Source: Loripinus fragilis
Taxonomy: Eukaryota; Mollusca; Bivalvia; Lucinida; Lucinidae
Assembly: GCA_964019695.1 (NCBI GenBank)
Contig: OZ026516.1
Coordinates: 77,579,018 to 77,643,017 of the forward strand
Direction of reading: 5' to 3'
DNA: 64,000 nt
In this document: positions 13,701 through 28,700 of the stretch, in pieces
Layout: each line of letters starts with the position of its first letter
Position numbering within the stretch: the stretch's first letter is position 1
The notes under the pieces: generated by a model
Seen by the model: the letters and a program-made list of their open reading frames with translations, nothing else
What the model was told of the DNA's origin: nothing
Database searches by the model: none
Made by a program: the position numbers and the translations under genes

Positions 13701-16700
13701 ACCAGTACTTTGTGCACATACTCTTGCTTGTAACTGACAACAATCCTTCTTGAATAATTCAGCAGAAGGGAGGAGAATAACCATAGAAATTATTTCATAA
13801 TCAATCTCCATGAAAGTATGGGACCGGGCCAAGACCAAACTTGGGACCCCTGAATCTGTAGTAGCTCATACATGGACCAGATTCTAACATCACACATGGG
13901 TCAGATTCTAAGCTCACACATGGGTCAGATTCTAACATCACACATGGATCAGATTCTAAGCTCACACATGGGTCAGATTCTAAGCTCAAATATGGGTCAG
14001 ATTCTAAGCTTTTATTAAGCTCACTCGTGGATATTGCAAAAACATGTCTCGTCTTAAAAAAAATGAGGTTATGGTACTTAGGTCATTCTCAAGCCACAAG
14101 TCTCAGGCACACCTGTGCAAATGGGTAGGCTCAACATAGCCTTTGCTGCTTGTATAGCCCAATGGAAGTATATAAAGACACCTACTAAACATTAGATATC
14201 TAGCCCCAGCTGCTTTTGTGTGTATGCAATATGTACCAAATTTCGTGTGCTGGCCCATATTTTGGGAACTGGTCAGAAGTTAACCAGAAATTCTTTGTGT
14301 TCATTGGCGTAGTTCACATTACACAGTTAGCCTGTGCCTAATAAGAATAGTTACATTAAAGGGAGGGCACGAAATGTGGTAAAAGTGATTTTCCATACTA
14401 TAAGGAACTGCTCTTAAAGGAAAGAATTCACTTTGGTAGCAAATTCTTTCCTTTAAGAGAAGTTCCCATTTTGAAAAGGGACACAATTGAAGAGAATCAC
14501 TGCTTGATAAAGTAGTCTCCCTTTGATATGTATAACTTTTTTAGCGTTCTGGCTATGCCATTGGTGTTATACATTTACTTGTTTTCTAGGTCGCTGAACT
14601 TCAAGCACTTGGTGGAATATTTTCTCAGCTGATTTATAGATTTACTTATCCTCTCAATGCGGATATCTACTTTGAACTTGAGCAAACTGCAAATGGTGTA
14701 AGAGTGAAGACCCGTAGAGACCTGGTGGAAATAGGCTTTACTAACCGCAAAGATGACTGGCTGGTATGTAAACCAATATGACAATATACGAATAAGAGAA
14801 TGACTATGATATTTACTCTGAATTTGGTAGTCTTTATTGCAAACAATATGAAAGTTAGAAAGAGGGAAAAGATCAGGGATCATTACAATCAAGCACCACA
14901 CGTGACTGTTGATACCAATGGGAAAGCAACAACATCACGATTAGACATCACAAATGAGAGCCAAGAGGTCAGCCCTTTCCCAGCAGGTGACCACAAGGCA
15001 TCAACAAACAGACGTGCATGAAAGCATAACAAAACAAGACAGAAATAACATAAATGATTCACAAAAGAAGTACCGCCTTGGAACAGTCAGTAAAAATATT
15101 TACTGGAGGGCTTAAACCGTTTTAACAGTGCCCCAACCTCACCCTTAGTTCAGATGTGGATCAAGACACATAGATGTTTGGTTTGCATGAAAGACCCCTA
15201 ACTTATCAATGTAGATCAGATTGCTCCCTGAGGAGCAGAGAAAGTCTGGTCAGAGTGCATAGTGTTCTCTTCAAATAATTACAGTAGTATTTAGGCCATT
15301 AGGCCACATATTCCCGTGGGTATGATAGTCTTTATCACTAGCAGCAAGAATAATTTGGCCATAAGGCCACATATTTCCATGGGTACAGTTGTGTTCTAAT
15401 AACAACATTTGTAATTAGGTCATCATGTCTTATATTTCCATGCTATGATTGTATTTAAATAACAGCATTTGTAATTAGGTCATCATGTCACACAATTCCA
15501 TGGGTATGGTTGTGTTTCAATAACAACATTTGTAATTAGATCATCATATCACATATTTCCATGGGTATGGTTGTGTTTCAATAACAACATTTTGAATTAG
15601 GTCATGAACATGGTATGGCCTTTATCACTGGCATATACAACACTTTGTTTGACCCTCGGTATGGGGTGATGCTTGATTGCACTTTCAGTTTTAAGTTCTT
15701 AATTGAAAAATAAAAATATTAAAGATAAATACTACTTAATTTATCTCATTATTGTTTTCTCCATTTTGTTGTTAAAGAAAAAGTAACAGTAGCATTGATA
15801 AATTTTCGCGAGGGTTTTAGTTTCGCAAAACTTCCCATATGCGAAGTTTTGTGAAAATAAAACCCTCTCGAAATGGCAAAATCACTCTGTCGTTTACTGA
15901 TATAGGCCTTACTCGCAAAGTTTGAACGCTGCCAATATGTCTTTTAACGCTATTTACGAAATTAAAATTCTCGCGAAAATTTCCGAATTTACAGTAGTAC
16001 TCTTCTACTTTTCTTTTGTTTCAGCTGTTTATACAAGTAACGGATGATGGAGACCTGTCTGGTCAGGGTACCTTGGGAGTAAAAATAGATCGCAATCTCA
16101 ATAGACCTCAGATGAGTGCAGCAGTTATGTCGGCAACTATTTTAGAGACCCATCAAGTTGAAAGTGCAGTTGGCAATCCAGTCCAGGCAACAGACACAGA
16201 CAATTCGGTAAGATCAAAGTTTTAGGTGATACACTTTAAGAACAATTTCGGATATTTCCCATGCGCACTAATCCTGCGTTTGGAAATGGGTAATGTTGTC
16301 TGGGTCCCATCTTTTCGACCGTTTACAAATTTGGATCAATACAGTTTTCAGATACACTTATGTCAGATGGATATTTCCGCATTTTCTGGACAAAATGAAG
16401 TATCTAAAATATGTCCAAAATATCTATGGACCCGTTATTATAAATGATCGTCTCAGTACCATTTACTGATAGATAGATCAGCGAAATCAAACACTATATA
16501 AAATTTCCAAGTTTATACCAAGTATGCACATATGAATATGGCCGGTAGTCGGATTGTGTGTCCAATATATAGGGTTAATTTGGGCACCGCACGATCAGAC
16601 CTCGTGGCCTAGTGGTTAGAGCGTCTGACTATGGAACCAGTGGACCATGGTAGCTTCCTGGGAAGATACCTATTATACATTTCTTTTTTATGCCCCCAGC

Positions 16701-19700
16701 TTTGGGAGAGTTGAAGGGGCATATTGCTTTGGGCTCGTCCGACCGTCCGTCTGTCTGTCCGAACAAACAAATTTTATTATAGGGGTTTGAAATTTCATAG
16801 ATGGATTCCTCATCAAAAAATAACTGACCCATATTTTTAGCTCAGCTGTCACATAGTGACAATGTGAGCTTTTGTGATCGGTCTTCGTCCGTCGTATGTC
16901 GTCTGTCCGTCGTCGTCGGTTAACAATTGACTTAAATGGCACTTTTCCAAAACCCCTGGTCCAATTTTGAAATAATTTCACACAAATGATTCTTGGGTGG
17001 CTCTCTACCAAAATGTTCAAATGGTTTTGGTCCGTTGCATATCTAGGTCACAGAGGCTAAAAATAGATTTTCGAGATGAAAACTTTAAAAATCTTCTTGT
17101 CTGAAACCAGAAGGCCTGGAACCTTGATATTTAGTATGTAGCATCACCTAGTGGACCTCTACCAAGTTTGTTCAAATTAAAGCCCTGGGGCCAAAAATGG
17201 CCCCGCCGTGGGGACACATGTTTTACATAGGCTTATATAGGGAAAATGTGAAAAAATCTTCTTGCCTGAAACCACAGGGCCTAAAGCCTTGATATTTGGT
17301 GTGTAGCATCAACTAGTGGCCCTCAACCAAGTTTGTTCAAATTATACCCCTGGGGCCAGAAATGGCCCCGCCCAGGGGTCACATGTTTTACATAGGCTTA
17401 TATAGGTAAAACATGAAAAAATCTTCTTGTCTGAAACCAGAAGGCCTAGACTATTGATGTTTGGTATTTAGCTTCACCTATTGGACCTCTACCAAGTTTG
17501 GTCAAATTAAAGCCCTGGGGCCAAAAATGGCCCGCCCCGGGGTCACATGTTTCACATAGGCTTATTGTCTGAAACTACAAGGCCTCGAGCCATGATTTCT
17601 ATGACAGTATCCTATTGATTACTTATGATTATCATACCCTGGACAGGAGAGTGACATCTGTTTTCAATACTCTTATTATATTTCTATGACAGTATCCTAT
17701 TGATTACTTATGATTATCATACCCTGGTTAGGAGAGTGACATCTGTTTTCAATACTCTTATTATATTTCTATTACAGCACAGGAGCTTGAAGTTCGATCC
17801 TTAAATCACTCCTATAGCCTCAAAACCAAAAGCTCACAATGTCATTACGTAGTAATGACCAGGAGTGAAACTAAATTTCAGGCACCTTTGAATTGCCATT
17901 ACCAGGAGGTTTTGGCGAAAACTGAACATCTAACAATAAAAACTATGTCAACAGGTCATGCAAGGCATGGATAACTTTTTCTGACATATCACTGAGTCAA
18001 AATAAGGAGCGTTTGAAAATAAGGAAAAAATAATGGTAGCCATTCCGGCTCCAGTATCCTGTTTGACGCAGTGAATCCGAGCCCTCGTCACACTTTGAGA
18101 AAATACATTTCAAAACTTACAAACTCTTCAACCAAAAAATGAAACAATCTGTTAAATGTGTTCAGAATATTAAATAAATCAAACCCTTACATTTACTTGT
18201 CATGAAAAGTTCTGTTTTTCATAAACTTTGCGGAAATTCAAAACTGAAACCGTTGTTTATCAAAGATCGTGTGACGTTGATGTCGCGCACGATTTGGCGT
18301 ACAAAGCGTAACGTCAAGTTATAGCGTCTTGGGGCTTATTCCGTAGATGAAAACACCATTGTCTCATTTTTTATGCCCTAACAAATAGGTTTCCCGGAAT
18401 TATATCGACTTAAAGTATATTTGAGACATTGTCCTGTTTCGTCTTAACGTCGCCATCTTGATCATAAGGTAGAAGAAAAGTTATCGAACACTTTGACGTT
18501 GCCGTCACAACATTCACTGCCGATTGACCGGAAACTAGAGCCGGAATGGCTACCTAGAGCTTAGTTTCACTCCTGGTCATTACTACGTAATGACACCGTG
18601 AGCTTTTGGTTTTGAGGCTTTATAGGTGATATAAGGACCGAACTTCAAGCTCCTGTGATTACAGTATCCTAGTGATTACTTATGATTATCATACCCTGGT
18701 TAGGAGAGTGACATCTGTTTTCAATACACTTATTATATTTCTATTACAGTATCCTATTGATTACTTATGATTATCAACCCTGGTTAGGAGAGTGACATCT
18801 GTTTTCAATACTCTTATTATATTTCTATTACAGTATCCTAGTGATTACTTATGATTATCATACCCTTGTTAGGAGAGTGACATCTGTTTTCAATACTCTT
18901 ATTATATTTCTATTACAGGATCCGTATAATGCAGCATTTTTCTACATTGCATCTGGGAATGGCTCGACATATTTTGAGATTCGTGATCCAGCATCTGGTC
19001 AGATTACATTGAAGAGGAGGCTAAACACAGCAACATCTTCAGCATATGAGGTAAGTTCTTCGTGTCATTAACTCTGGCAGTAAAACTGCCACTAGATATC
19101 ATCTGCTGTATTGTCCATTTAAAGCGCCTCTGTGGCAAACAGTGTGGACCCTGATCAGACTGCTTCATATAATTGACAGCTGCCAAGCTCACTTGCCTGT
19201 GCAATAGGCTTCAAACATAGAATACATTTACCAGTAGGGACACTGATGCTGTGATTGACAGCTAACCACACCTGGTTTGCATGTGCAAAACAAGCATCTC
19301 GCTTGTTTCATTGGCTGTCGATGTTTGCATTGGCTGCCAACTTTTCTGTTTTACACTCCTACAAAACCATTATGATTACACATTGAATACAAATAAATGG
19401 GAAAAAAGATCCTTCAGATATAGAGAGAACCTACAATATTAGAAAACATCAGACTGAGTTTTATTGAGTCTCTTCATGAGAACTAATGGAAAGTGCAACA
19501 ATTCTCATGCCCTCTAGCACTGGATTAAGCGGTATTATGCTCTATGTCAGAGTCCAAAACTGTTTTGTTTCCAAAATTATACATAATTTCTATTTATTAG
19601 ATATTTACAATAAAATGTAAATTGGCCAGGATATGGCAAAAGATAACTTATGGTTATGTCAATCAAAACAAGTTCATGATGCCTCTGTAAAGTACTATCT

Positions 19701-22700
19701 CTTAAGAGAATTCCCTGAAAATTTGAAGCATTAATCTTCAATATTGACAAATATATGGAGGTTTGAAGCAACATATGTGATCCGTTTGGAACGTGACGTC
19801 AAGAAGAATGTTAAACCTAATATGACGACAGAGTGCTGATCTCCAGTAGCTTGATGTATATTGTTGACTTGGTATAATCATCTAATTAATATAAATTAAA
19901 GTATTCACATGCGCTATCTGTGTTATAGGAGCTTTTAGGAATTCCCAAAGTGACGTCATTCTCACGCATGTGCATATCTTTGGCCGCATTGAATCTGTAT
20001 CAAAAGTGGGTTAATGTTTTGAGAAAAATGGGGTTTTATAGCCAAATTCATTTCAAAACTCGTTTGGTGTCTTTGATATACATTCAAAATACATCTTTCC
20101 GATAAATAAAGGTTCCGAAAAACATTCATTTATTCATTTAAAAGGCAAATTATGAGGTCACGGGAAGTCCGGAAGTGTCTAACAAAAAACTGATATTTTC
20201 TTCTGATAAAACTCATAAAAACTATTAACATGTAAAAATTTGGTTTAATAAAGCAATAAAATGATAAGAAGAGTGAATCCATCTGCTTGTGTTTCAGTTT
20301 TTTGTCCCCCGCCTTTTCGAAGAAAAGCGGAGGGACATAGTTTTCGGCATTCCGTCCTTCCGTCCGTCCTTCCGTCCTTCCGTCCTTCCGTCCCCCTAAT
20401 ATAGTAGGTACCTTGTGTGCGCAACTCCTCCTACAGTTTTATGCCGATTCTTTCGAAACTTTACAGATGTTTTAGTCATGGTCTGAAGATATGCATGTGG
20501 TTTGGATATTATCCTGAGATTATTTTTTGTCACTTTTTTCGCAATTTGAACTTAGTCATTTTTAGGCGTTTTTACTATCAAAGTGAAAAGATAGTGGGTA
20601 CCTTGTGTGCGCAACTCCTCCTACAGTTTTATATCGATTCTTTTGAAACTTCACAGGTGTTTTGTACATGGTCTGAAGATATGCATGTGGTTTGGATATA
20701 TTCCTCAGATTATTTTTTAACACTTTTTCCGCCAGTTGAACTTAGCCATTTTTCTGACATTTTTACTATCAAAGTGAATGGATAGTGGGTACCTTGTGTG
20801 CGCATCTCCTCCTACAGTTTTATATTGATTCTTTTGAAACTTCACAGGTGTTTTGGACATGGTCTGAAGATATGCATGTGGTTTGGATATAATCCTCAAA
20901 TTATTTTTTATCACTTTTTCTGCTATTTTAACTTAGGCATTTTTCTGGCGTTTTTACTGTCAAAGTTAATGGATACTGGGTACCTTGTGTGCGCAACTCC
21001 TCCTACAGTTTTATGCCGATTCTTTTGAAACTTTACAGATTTTTTTGTCATGATCTGAAGATCACTTTTTCTGCTATTTTAACTTAGGCATTTTTCTGGC
21101 GTTTTTACTGTCAAAGTTAATGGATACTGGGTACCTTGTGTGCGCAACTCCTCCTACAGTTTTATGCCGATTCTTTTGAAACTTTACAGATGTTTTTGTC
21201 ATGATCTGAAGATATGCATGTGGTTTGGATATTATCCTGAGATTATTTTTTGTCACTTTTTTTGCAATTTGAACTTAGTCATTTTTAAGTGTTTTTACTA
21301 TCAAAGTGAAAAGATAGTGGGTACCTTGTGTGCGCAACTTCACAGTTGTTTTGGACATGGTCTGAAGATATGCATGTGGTTTGGATATAATCCTCAGATT
21401 ACTTTTTATCACTTTTTCCGCTAGTCGAACTTAGCCATTTTTCTGGCATTTTTACTGTCAAAGTGAATGGATAGTGGGTACCTTGTGTAATTTGAACTTA
21501 GTCATTTTTAATATCAAAGTGAAAAGATAGTGGCGGGGGACATAAATTCTCTGAATTTGCTTGTATTCTCTCTCTGTGTCTCTTTCTCGCTCTCTCTCTC
21601 TCTCTGAGACTCTCCGAGTCTCTCTCACACACCATATCATCTCGGAACCGGTCCAAGTCATTGACAGTAAAATAGATGACTTATGTTTATTTTGTCCGAT
21701 AGAAATAACTCCAATTATGTTCAAATTCTAGCTGTTGAATAACTGGAGTTCATGAAAACACCCCCGCGGACACTGACAGTCACACATGCGAGCAATCAGT
21801 GATTTCTTATCTTGGTCAATGTTTTCACAAGTAGTCTTAAGAATGTGTCATTTCACTGAAGTGTCTGTGAAATAGAAAATATCTAAAGATGCTGACATGT
21901 TCGGCTCTGTGTTCATTTAACTCATTTTTACTTGTCTGACATAAGAATGTCATTGTATATTTCTCGGACCCAGTATATATATTGGGTCCGAGTATATTTG
22001 TTCTTTATCAGTTAAATATTATTTTGTCTATTCGGTAATTCAATGAAATCCATGCCAATGAATTGACAAATCTTCTAGCTCAGTAAAATGTGATGCTAAT
22101 ATTTCCGAAAAAGAAAAAGCATTGTGTTTTTTTAATGCCTTTAATAGGGAAAAGATTAATTCCTACACGGCGCCGACATTGTGAAAATTCGTACATACAA
22201 CACAATACTAACCCTTAATTAATGGTTTCTTCCTTCTGATTTGATACAACAAACCTTGGATGGTTCATTGTATAATTCGAGGGGTCTCGGTCTATAATGT
22301 CCGAATAATATTGTATTTCTTCTTAAGATATGTTTTTTTGTTCGCCAAACAGCGCAAACCTGGATGAAATGCCACATTATGCGGCATTTCATCTGGGTCT
22401 TCACTGTTTGACAAAGACACATTTTGCCATCCCTAGGGGTTAAATGATGTAACTCGTTTAAAATTAATTCTATTTGTAAGTTCTTTACCAATAAACTAGC
22501 AGTCTCTTTCTTCTACAGTCTACACAATCAAGGTTCTCCGTAACAATTTTAAACCTGTTGTTTTTCTTCTATTGTAGTTGTCAATTGTGGCGAGAGGTGG
22601 AGGAGTTTTATATAGGGAGTCTCTTTCTTCTACAGTCTACACAATCAAGGTTCTCCGCAACAATTTTAAACCTGTTGTTTTTCTTCTATTGTAGTTGTCA

Positions 22701-25700
22701 ATTGTGGCGAGAGATGGAGGAGTTCCATATAAGGAGTCTCTTTCTTCTACAGTCTACACAATTAATGTTCTCCGCAACCGTTTTAAACCAGTCATACATA
22801 ATCTGGATGCTTCGATAACTGTGTCCAAAAGGACAAGTATAAACACAGCTGTGTACAGGGTAAATGCTACGGACAACGATAATCCAATCGATACAGTAAG
22901 TGTTAAAATACTTTACTCGATAGTGTCTTCTACTGATAACCTTTGCAAACAAGTCACACCCATAGCAGGCTCCTGATCTGGGCCAAACTTATTGACACTC
23001 TGATAGTATTCTGAAATTACTTCTTGAAAAAGTTGATTAAAAAAAATCAGCAGGCAACAAAAAAGCATGCAAAATTCCAAGTGGTAGAGTGCATGACTCG
23101 AAACCAAGGGGCCGCGGGTTCGAGCCTCACCGGCGTCACTGCGTTATGTCCTCCAGCAAGAACATTAATCCTAGCTTAGTACTGGTTCAACCCAGGAAGA
23201 CCCGTCCCTTTATAACTGAAAGATTGTTGATGGGATGGAAAGAATCAAATCAAACAAACAAAAACAAAATTTCCAAGTATGCAAATGTGAACATTTTGAT
23301 CAGCACCATAGTTCTTGCACCTTTAACTTCTTTGTATACTTAGTTATTCTTTCGATTTGATACTGTAAATTTGAAAATTTGGAGATCAGGTGTGAGATCT
23401 GCTATGCATGCAGCTAGCCAGTTACCTGGAAAGGGGTCTACTGATGTGGATGATGCCCCTGCATCTGCAGGTTAATAAAAGATCTGATTATAATGATATG
23501 ATTAGTAGTTCGAAATGAGGTATTAGTATTGCAATGGCCAGGTGTCCTCTGTCTTTTACCGTCAATTCGTTGTTAACTGTTTACAGTTTCAAAGTGTGTA
23601 TCTAAAAGCAGTCGGGCAATGGTGATCATTTCATATTAATCATCGTCAGGTTAGGGGAAAGGCTACATAAGGTGTTTTAGGCTGATTGGATTGGAACTCT
23701 GGTTAGAATGGCAATATAAAGTTCTCATTGACTTATTAATAGAAAAAACTCTTTTAAAATCTTCTTTTCTAAAGCCATATGGCCCAAAGCTTAAATTACA
23801 TATGTAGCAATATTTAGTGGTCCCCTACAAAAATCTTGCTATTTATGCTCCTGGGCTCTAAAGAAGCAATGCCTTAGAGGTCATTTGCTCTCAAGTCTCA
23901 TAACGAGAAAGAACAACAACAACAACAACAAACTAAACATTTAAAAGAGTGATTTGTGAAACCATGAGGCTCAGATGAGTGGTATAGGCTCATCAAGCAT
24001 CTTGTATTTTCTTTAACATTGTATGCCATTCACCTATAATCATATATTTATATCATACCCAGCACCTGAATGACCTTGACATCAATGTCACAGACTAGGA
24101 AATAATTATAATCATGCATTCAGCGCTCTACGTTAACATTTTAACCTACTAGCCCTGTCGGACAAGGATCTTGTGAAATGTACTTGTCCTGACCTAAAAT
24201 GAACTAGCCCTGACCTAAAATTTGTTAATTTATTAGAGGGGTCGATGCATGTGCAAGTGTCAAAAAAGCTGTAAACTTGTGTATAATGCATGTGCATAAT
24301 AAAATAAAATAATGATAATAATAATAGTAATAAAATTGTCTTCATTAATAAGTTGAGCTCCAAAGGGTTGGTTGAGTAACATTCTGTGCTACATTTTCAA
24401 TTTTTTTTTTCCTTAAACTAGCCCAATCGGGCTACCAGGGTCCAGAATTGACTTGTCCTGACCATGATTCTACTAGTACAGATACTATAGGAACATGCTT
24501 ACTGTAGAGCCCTGGCATTAGTGCAGATATACAATGATCTTCGTGCTTGACAAAAAAGCGTTCTCATTAGATGCGCCACAACAAATGTTTTCACTAATGT
24601 TTTCACAGAGAAAAAAGTCTTTTTACAATAAAATTAGCAGCAGACACCCTTATCAAATTGTATTGCTTCGTTCACTACCTTAAGAGGTTTGATATTCCAT
24701 TTGAATTATCTGCGATCAAATGAATCACATGCATATACAGAGCAATGTTTTCTTCAAATTGGGGAAAGTTTCTCAAAAAGTGTTGTCTACTGCAACTGTG
24801 TTTGTATATTTAAGGGCTAACTACACTGTGGTCATAATACTACGGCAATTTGGGGTACTTCACCCACTCTGGTGTTACAGTAAAATTACCTTCAAATAAA
24901 GGCTGACAAAAATGAGAACTTTTCGAATATGTTTGCTTCGAGATTGCTTCGTCTAGTTTACAACCTCTGTGTTGTTTTGCCAAAAAGGAGATAAAAAAAA
25001 TCAGATTTAAGATGTGTTTTTTATAGTTATATTAAAAAATTGTCAATTACGGTTTAGTCATAATTATACAGTTTTGTCATTGATTAATTATCTACGATGA
25101 CAAAACTGTAATTAGTTGTTTCATGCCTAGATGTCAAACATAAGAGTTTTCATATAATTTTAAAGCTAAAAGATACAATGTGAATTTGATGAACAAAAAT
25201 CAATGGGAACCCAATCATTTTTGGGCATTTACATGTGATTAAATGAAGAAATTGATCATGATGAGAAAGTTACCTTAACACCGGAATAAGTGACGAAACC
25301 CAAATTGCGGTAGTGGTATGAGCACAGTGAACTAGGGTATATACATAAATTCTGTTTTCAGCCGGACTTCATGACTATAGCTTACACATTTGAAAAAGGT
25401 CTTCTTAGTGCCTTTAGGATTGATCGTTCAACGGGAGAAGTTAGAGTAAACACTAATCTTGAGATTGCCGGAGAAGCTGTATACAATGTAAGTAGATTTT
25501 CAGCATAAATTGTAAAAAATATTCTTACAATTTTTGGCATATGTTTTGGGTGCTCAAAAGAACCGTCTCAACCAGAGGGTTCTTTTGAGAACCCACAACA
25601 TATGATTTTGTTGAGAAATAAGAATATTATTTTTCTGTCACACACTCTTAACAAAGGTCTGATCTAGATCAGTCATACCATCAGGCTTTTCTATGTTAAG

Positions 25701-28700
25701 CAACTAGGTAAAACATACCTTCTTTTCTTGGGATATTTAGAAATAAAAGCATGTAATGTATTAACCCTTATCTGGTGAGAAAATGTCCTCTACTTACAAA
25801 GTTTACTGGGTATATTCAAGTGCACATGTCCTCTACTTACAAAGTTTACTGGCTATATTCAAGTGCACATGTCCTCTACTTACAAAGTTTACTGGGTATA
25901 TTCAAGTGCACATGTCCTCTACTTACAAAGTTTACTGGCTATATTCAAGTGCACATGTCCTCTACTTACAAAGTTTACTGGCTATATTCAAGTGCACATG
26001 TTCTCTACTTAGAAAGTTTACTGGATATATTCAAGTGCACATGTTCTCTACTTAGAAAGTTTGCTGGGTATATTCAAGTACACTTCACACTACTTTTTAA
26101 TATAGACAAGAACACAATGAAGTTGATTAAACTAACTGGGCCAGGTAGCACAGTCGGTCTGACTGCAGATCCAGGGGTCACAAGTTTGATCCCTGCTCAT
26201 TCCTGTACTTTCATAGATTCAATCTCCTCCCCTTTGCTGATTCATTCAAGGAGGGTTGTTGCCAGTTACAAGTGAAAGCTTTTGCACAAAGTACTGGTTA
26301 ACGGCTTATTCAAGCTTGCCCGGGTTAAGGTGTGGTTAGGTGAACTGACCGTCCTGCCATACCCATAACTGTTGACTTGGTCATAAAGCAACAAAACAAA
26401 CAAACCAAACTGATTAAACTAAGGAAGCAGTCTTATCTTGTTTTGGATTCTTTGCAACGTTAGCTACCAAAGTACATTGCAGATAAGAGAGCAGATGGAC
26501 CTCAATGCAAGAAAACCTGCCTACGTAGTTTGCATACAACAAAGGCGCAGGCGAGCCTGCACATCCACGCAGTCAATCAGCGACCACTTTTTTTTTCTTG
26601 TTGGTATCATATTTATACCCCCCGCAAACTTTGTAGGGGGTATACTGTTTTCACGTTGTCCGTGCGTCCGTCCGTGTGTCCGTCCGTGCGTCCGTCCGTG
26701 CGTCCGTCCGTGTGTCAGTCCGTGCGTCCGTCCGTCCGTCCGTCCGTCCGTCCGTAACGCTTTGTTTCCTTAAGTTATTTCCCTTTTTAGTTCTAAATGC
26801 CTTTTAATATAGTGCTTTTTCCTTAATAACTCGAAGAGTCATCGCTGGATTTTCATCAAACCTTGCAAACATGTTCATATATGCAAGACAAATACTTGAG
26901 ACAAAAAAGTAAGGGCTAGGGGCTAATTCTATTAGAGTTATTTCCCTTTGTAGTTCTAAATGGCTTTTAATATAGTGCTTTGTGCTTATGCTATTATAGG
27001 CCATATACGGGCCAATCAACTCCTACCACAGCTTTCGATGGAACAATTTGATACTTTTCCTATACAATGTAGACACATTGAACATATGCATGAAGGAGTT
27101 TAGTTCAGAAAAGATAATTTTTGACAAAATGACAGCTGTGAGAACTTAGACAATTTTTCCCTAATAAGGTGTTTGTATATGCATAGACAGTGCCTTTATG
27201 GGCCGATCAACTCCTACCACAGCTTTTTATGGAGCAATTTGATACTTTGCCTATACAATGTAGACACATTAAACATATGCATGAAGAAGTTTGGTTTAGA
27301 AAAAATATTTTTTGACAAAATGACAGCTGTGAGAACTTAGACAATTCTCCCTAATAAGGCTTTTGTATATGCATAGATGGTGCCTTCATGGGCCGATCAA
27401 CTCCTACCACAGCTTTTGATTGAACAATTTGAGACTTTGCCTATACAATTTAAACACATTGAACATATGCATGAAGGAGTTTTGTTCAGAAAAAATAATT
27501 TTTGACGAAATGACAGATGTGAGAACTTAGACAATTTTTCCCTTATTAGGCTTTTGTATATGCATAGATGGTGCCTTCATGGGCTGATCAACTCTTACTA
27601 CAGCTTTTGATGGAACAATTTGATACTTTGCTGATACAATGCAGACACATTGAACATATGCATGAAGGAGTTTGGTTCACAAAAAATAATTTTGACAAAA
27701 TGACAACTGTGAGAACTTAGACAATTATTCCCTTATATGGCTTTTGTATATGCATGGATAGTGCCTTTATGGGCCGATCAACTCCTACTACAGCTTTTGA
27801 TGGAGCAATTTGATACTTTGTGGATACAATGTAGACACATTGAACATATGCATGAAGGAGTTTATAATTTTTGTTTGCACAGATTCTACTGAAATCTTCT
27901 TATCAAAACTAAGGTCTTCTTGTTCGAACTATAACTTGCCAAGTTTTTTCACTGACTCTTACTGTGCGGGGGGTATCTAATAAGCATTGCTTATTGACTT
28001 TTTTCATTAAACTTGCTGCAATTAAAGTTACAATGTTCTGGCTAGAGTCTGTAGGTAAACAGTCCCCGAGGATATAAAAAAAATCATGCTCATCTCACCT
28101 GAGCACAAGATTTATTTTCATAAATGTTAAAATACCAACGACATCTGAACTTCTTCATTTATCGGCATTTTTAGCTCACCTGTAGAGTAGTGACAAAGTG
28201 AGCTTTTGTGATCGGTCTTTGTCCCTCGTCAGTCCGTCCATTAACAATTTACTTAAATGACAACTCCTTCTAAATCCCTAGTCCAATTTTGAAAAAAAAA
28301 TCACACAAATGATTCTTGGGTGACCCTCTACCAAATTGTTCAAATGGTTCTGGTCCATTGCATATCTAGGTCACAGAGGCTAAATATATATTTTTGAGAT
28401 GAGCCATGATATTTGGTATGTAGCATCACCAAGTGGACCTTTACCAAGTTTGTTCAAATTATACCCCGGGGGTCACAGGTTTTACATAGGCTTCTATAGG
28501 GAAAATTTACATTGGATGGATTTTGACCAAACTTGCATAGATACAGTGTTTGGAGAAGGGGAAGAGTTGATTAGATTTTGGTGATCTTGACACAATTTTA
28601 ACCAAGCTTGCAAAGATATATTGTTAGGAGATGGTTAAGAGTTGATTAGATTTGGTGACCTTGATCTTATTTTTGACCAAAATAGGGCATTTGTATTATA

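Noticed and set aside
14800..15021. 73-codon ORF as a cadherin exon or separate gene
   Set aside because: The sequence recurs at 39712-40075 as a dispersed repeat and does not match cadherin strands.
20417..21424. Series of 60-120-codon ORFs on both strands
   Set aside because: All are translations of the ~185-bp tandem units of the modular element at 20303-21543. They are repeated in several frames with no conserved protein signature.
22578..22694. Use of the upstream exon G copy as a real or alternative coding exon
   Set aside because: Its frame runs straight into TAG at the next acceptor and it has no donor. The A-R-D-G-G motif is already broken.
25775..26275. 166-codon plus-strand ORF
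   Set aside because: It runs through the 43-bp minisatellite and into a SINE, so it is composite repeat sequence.
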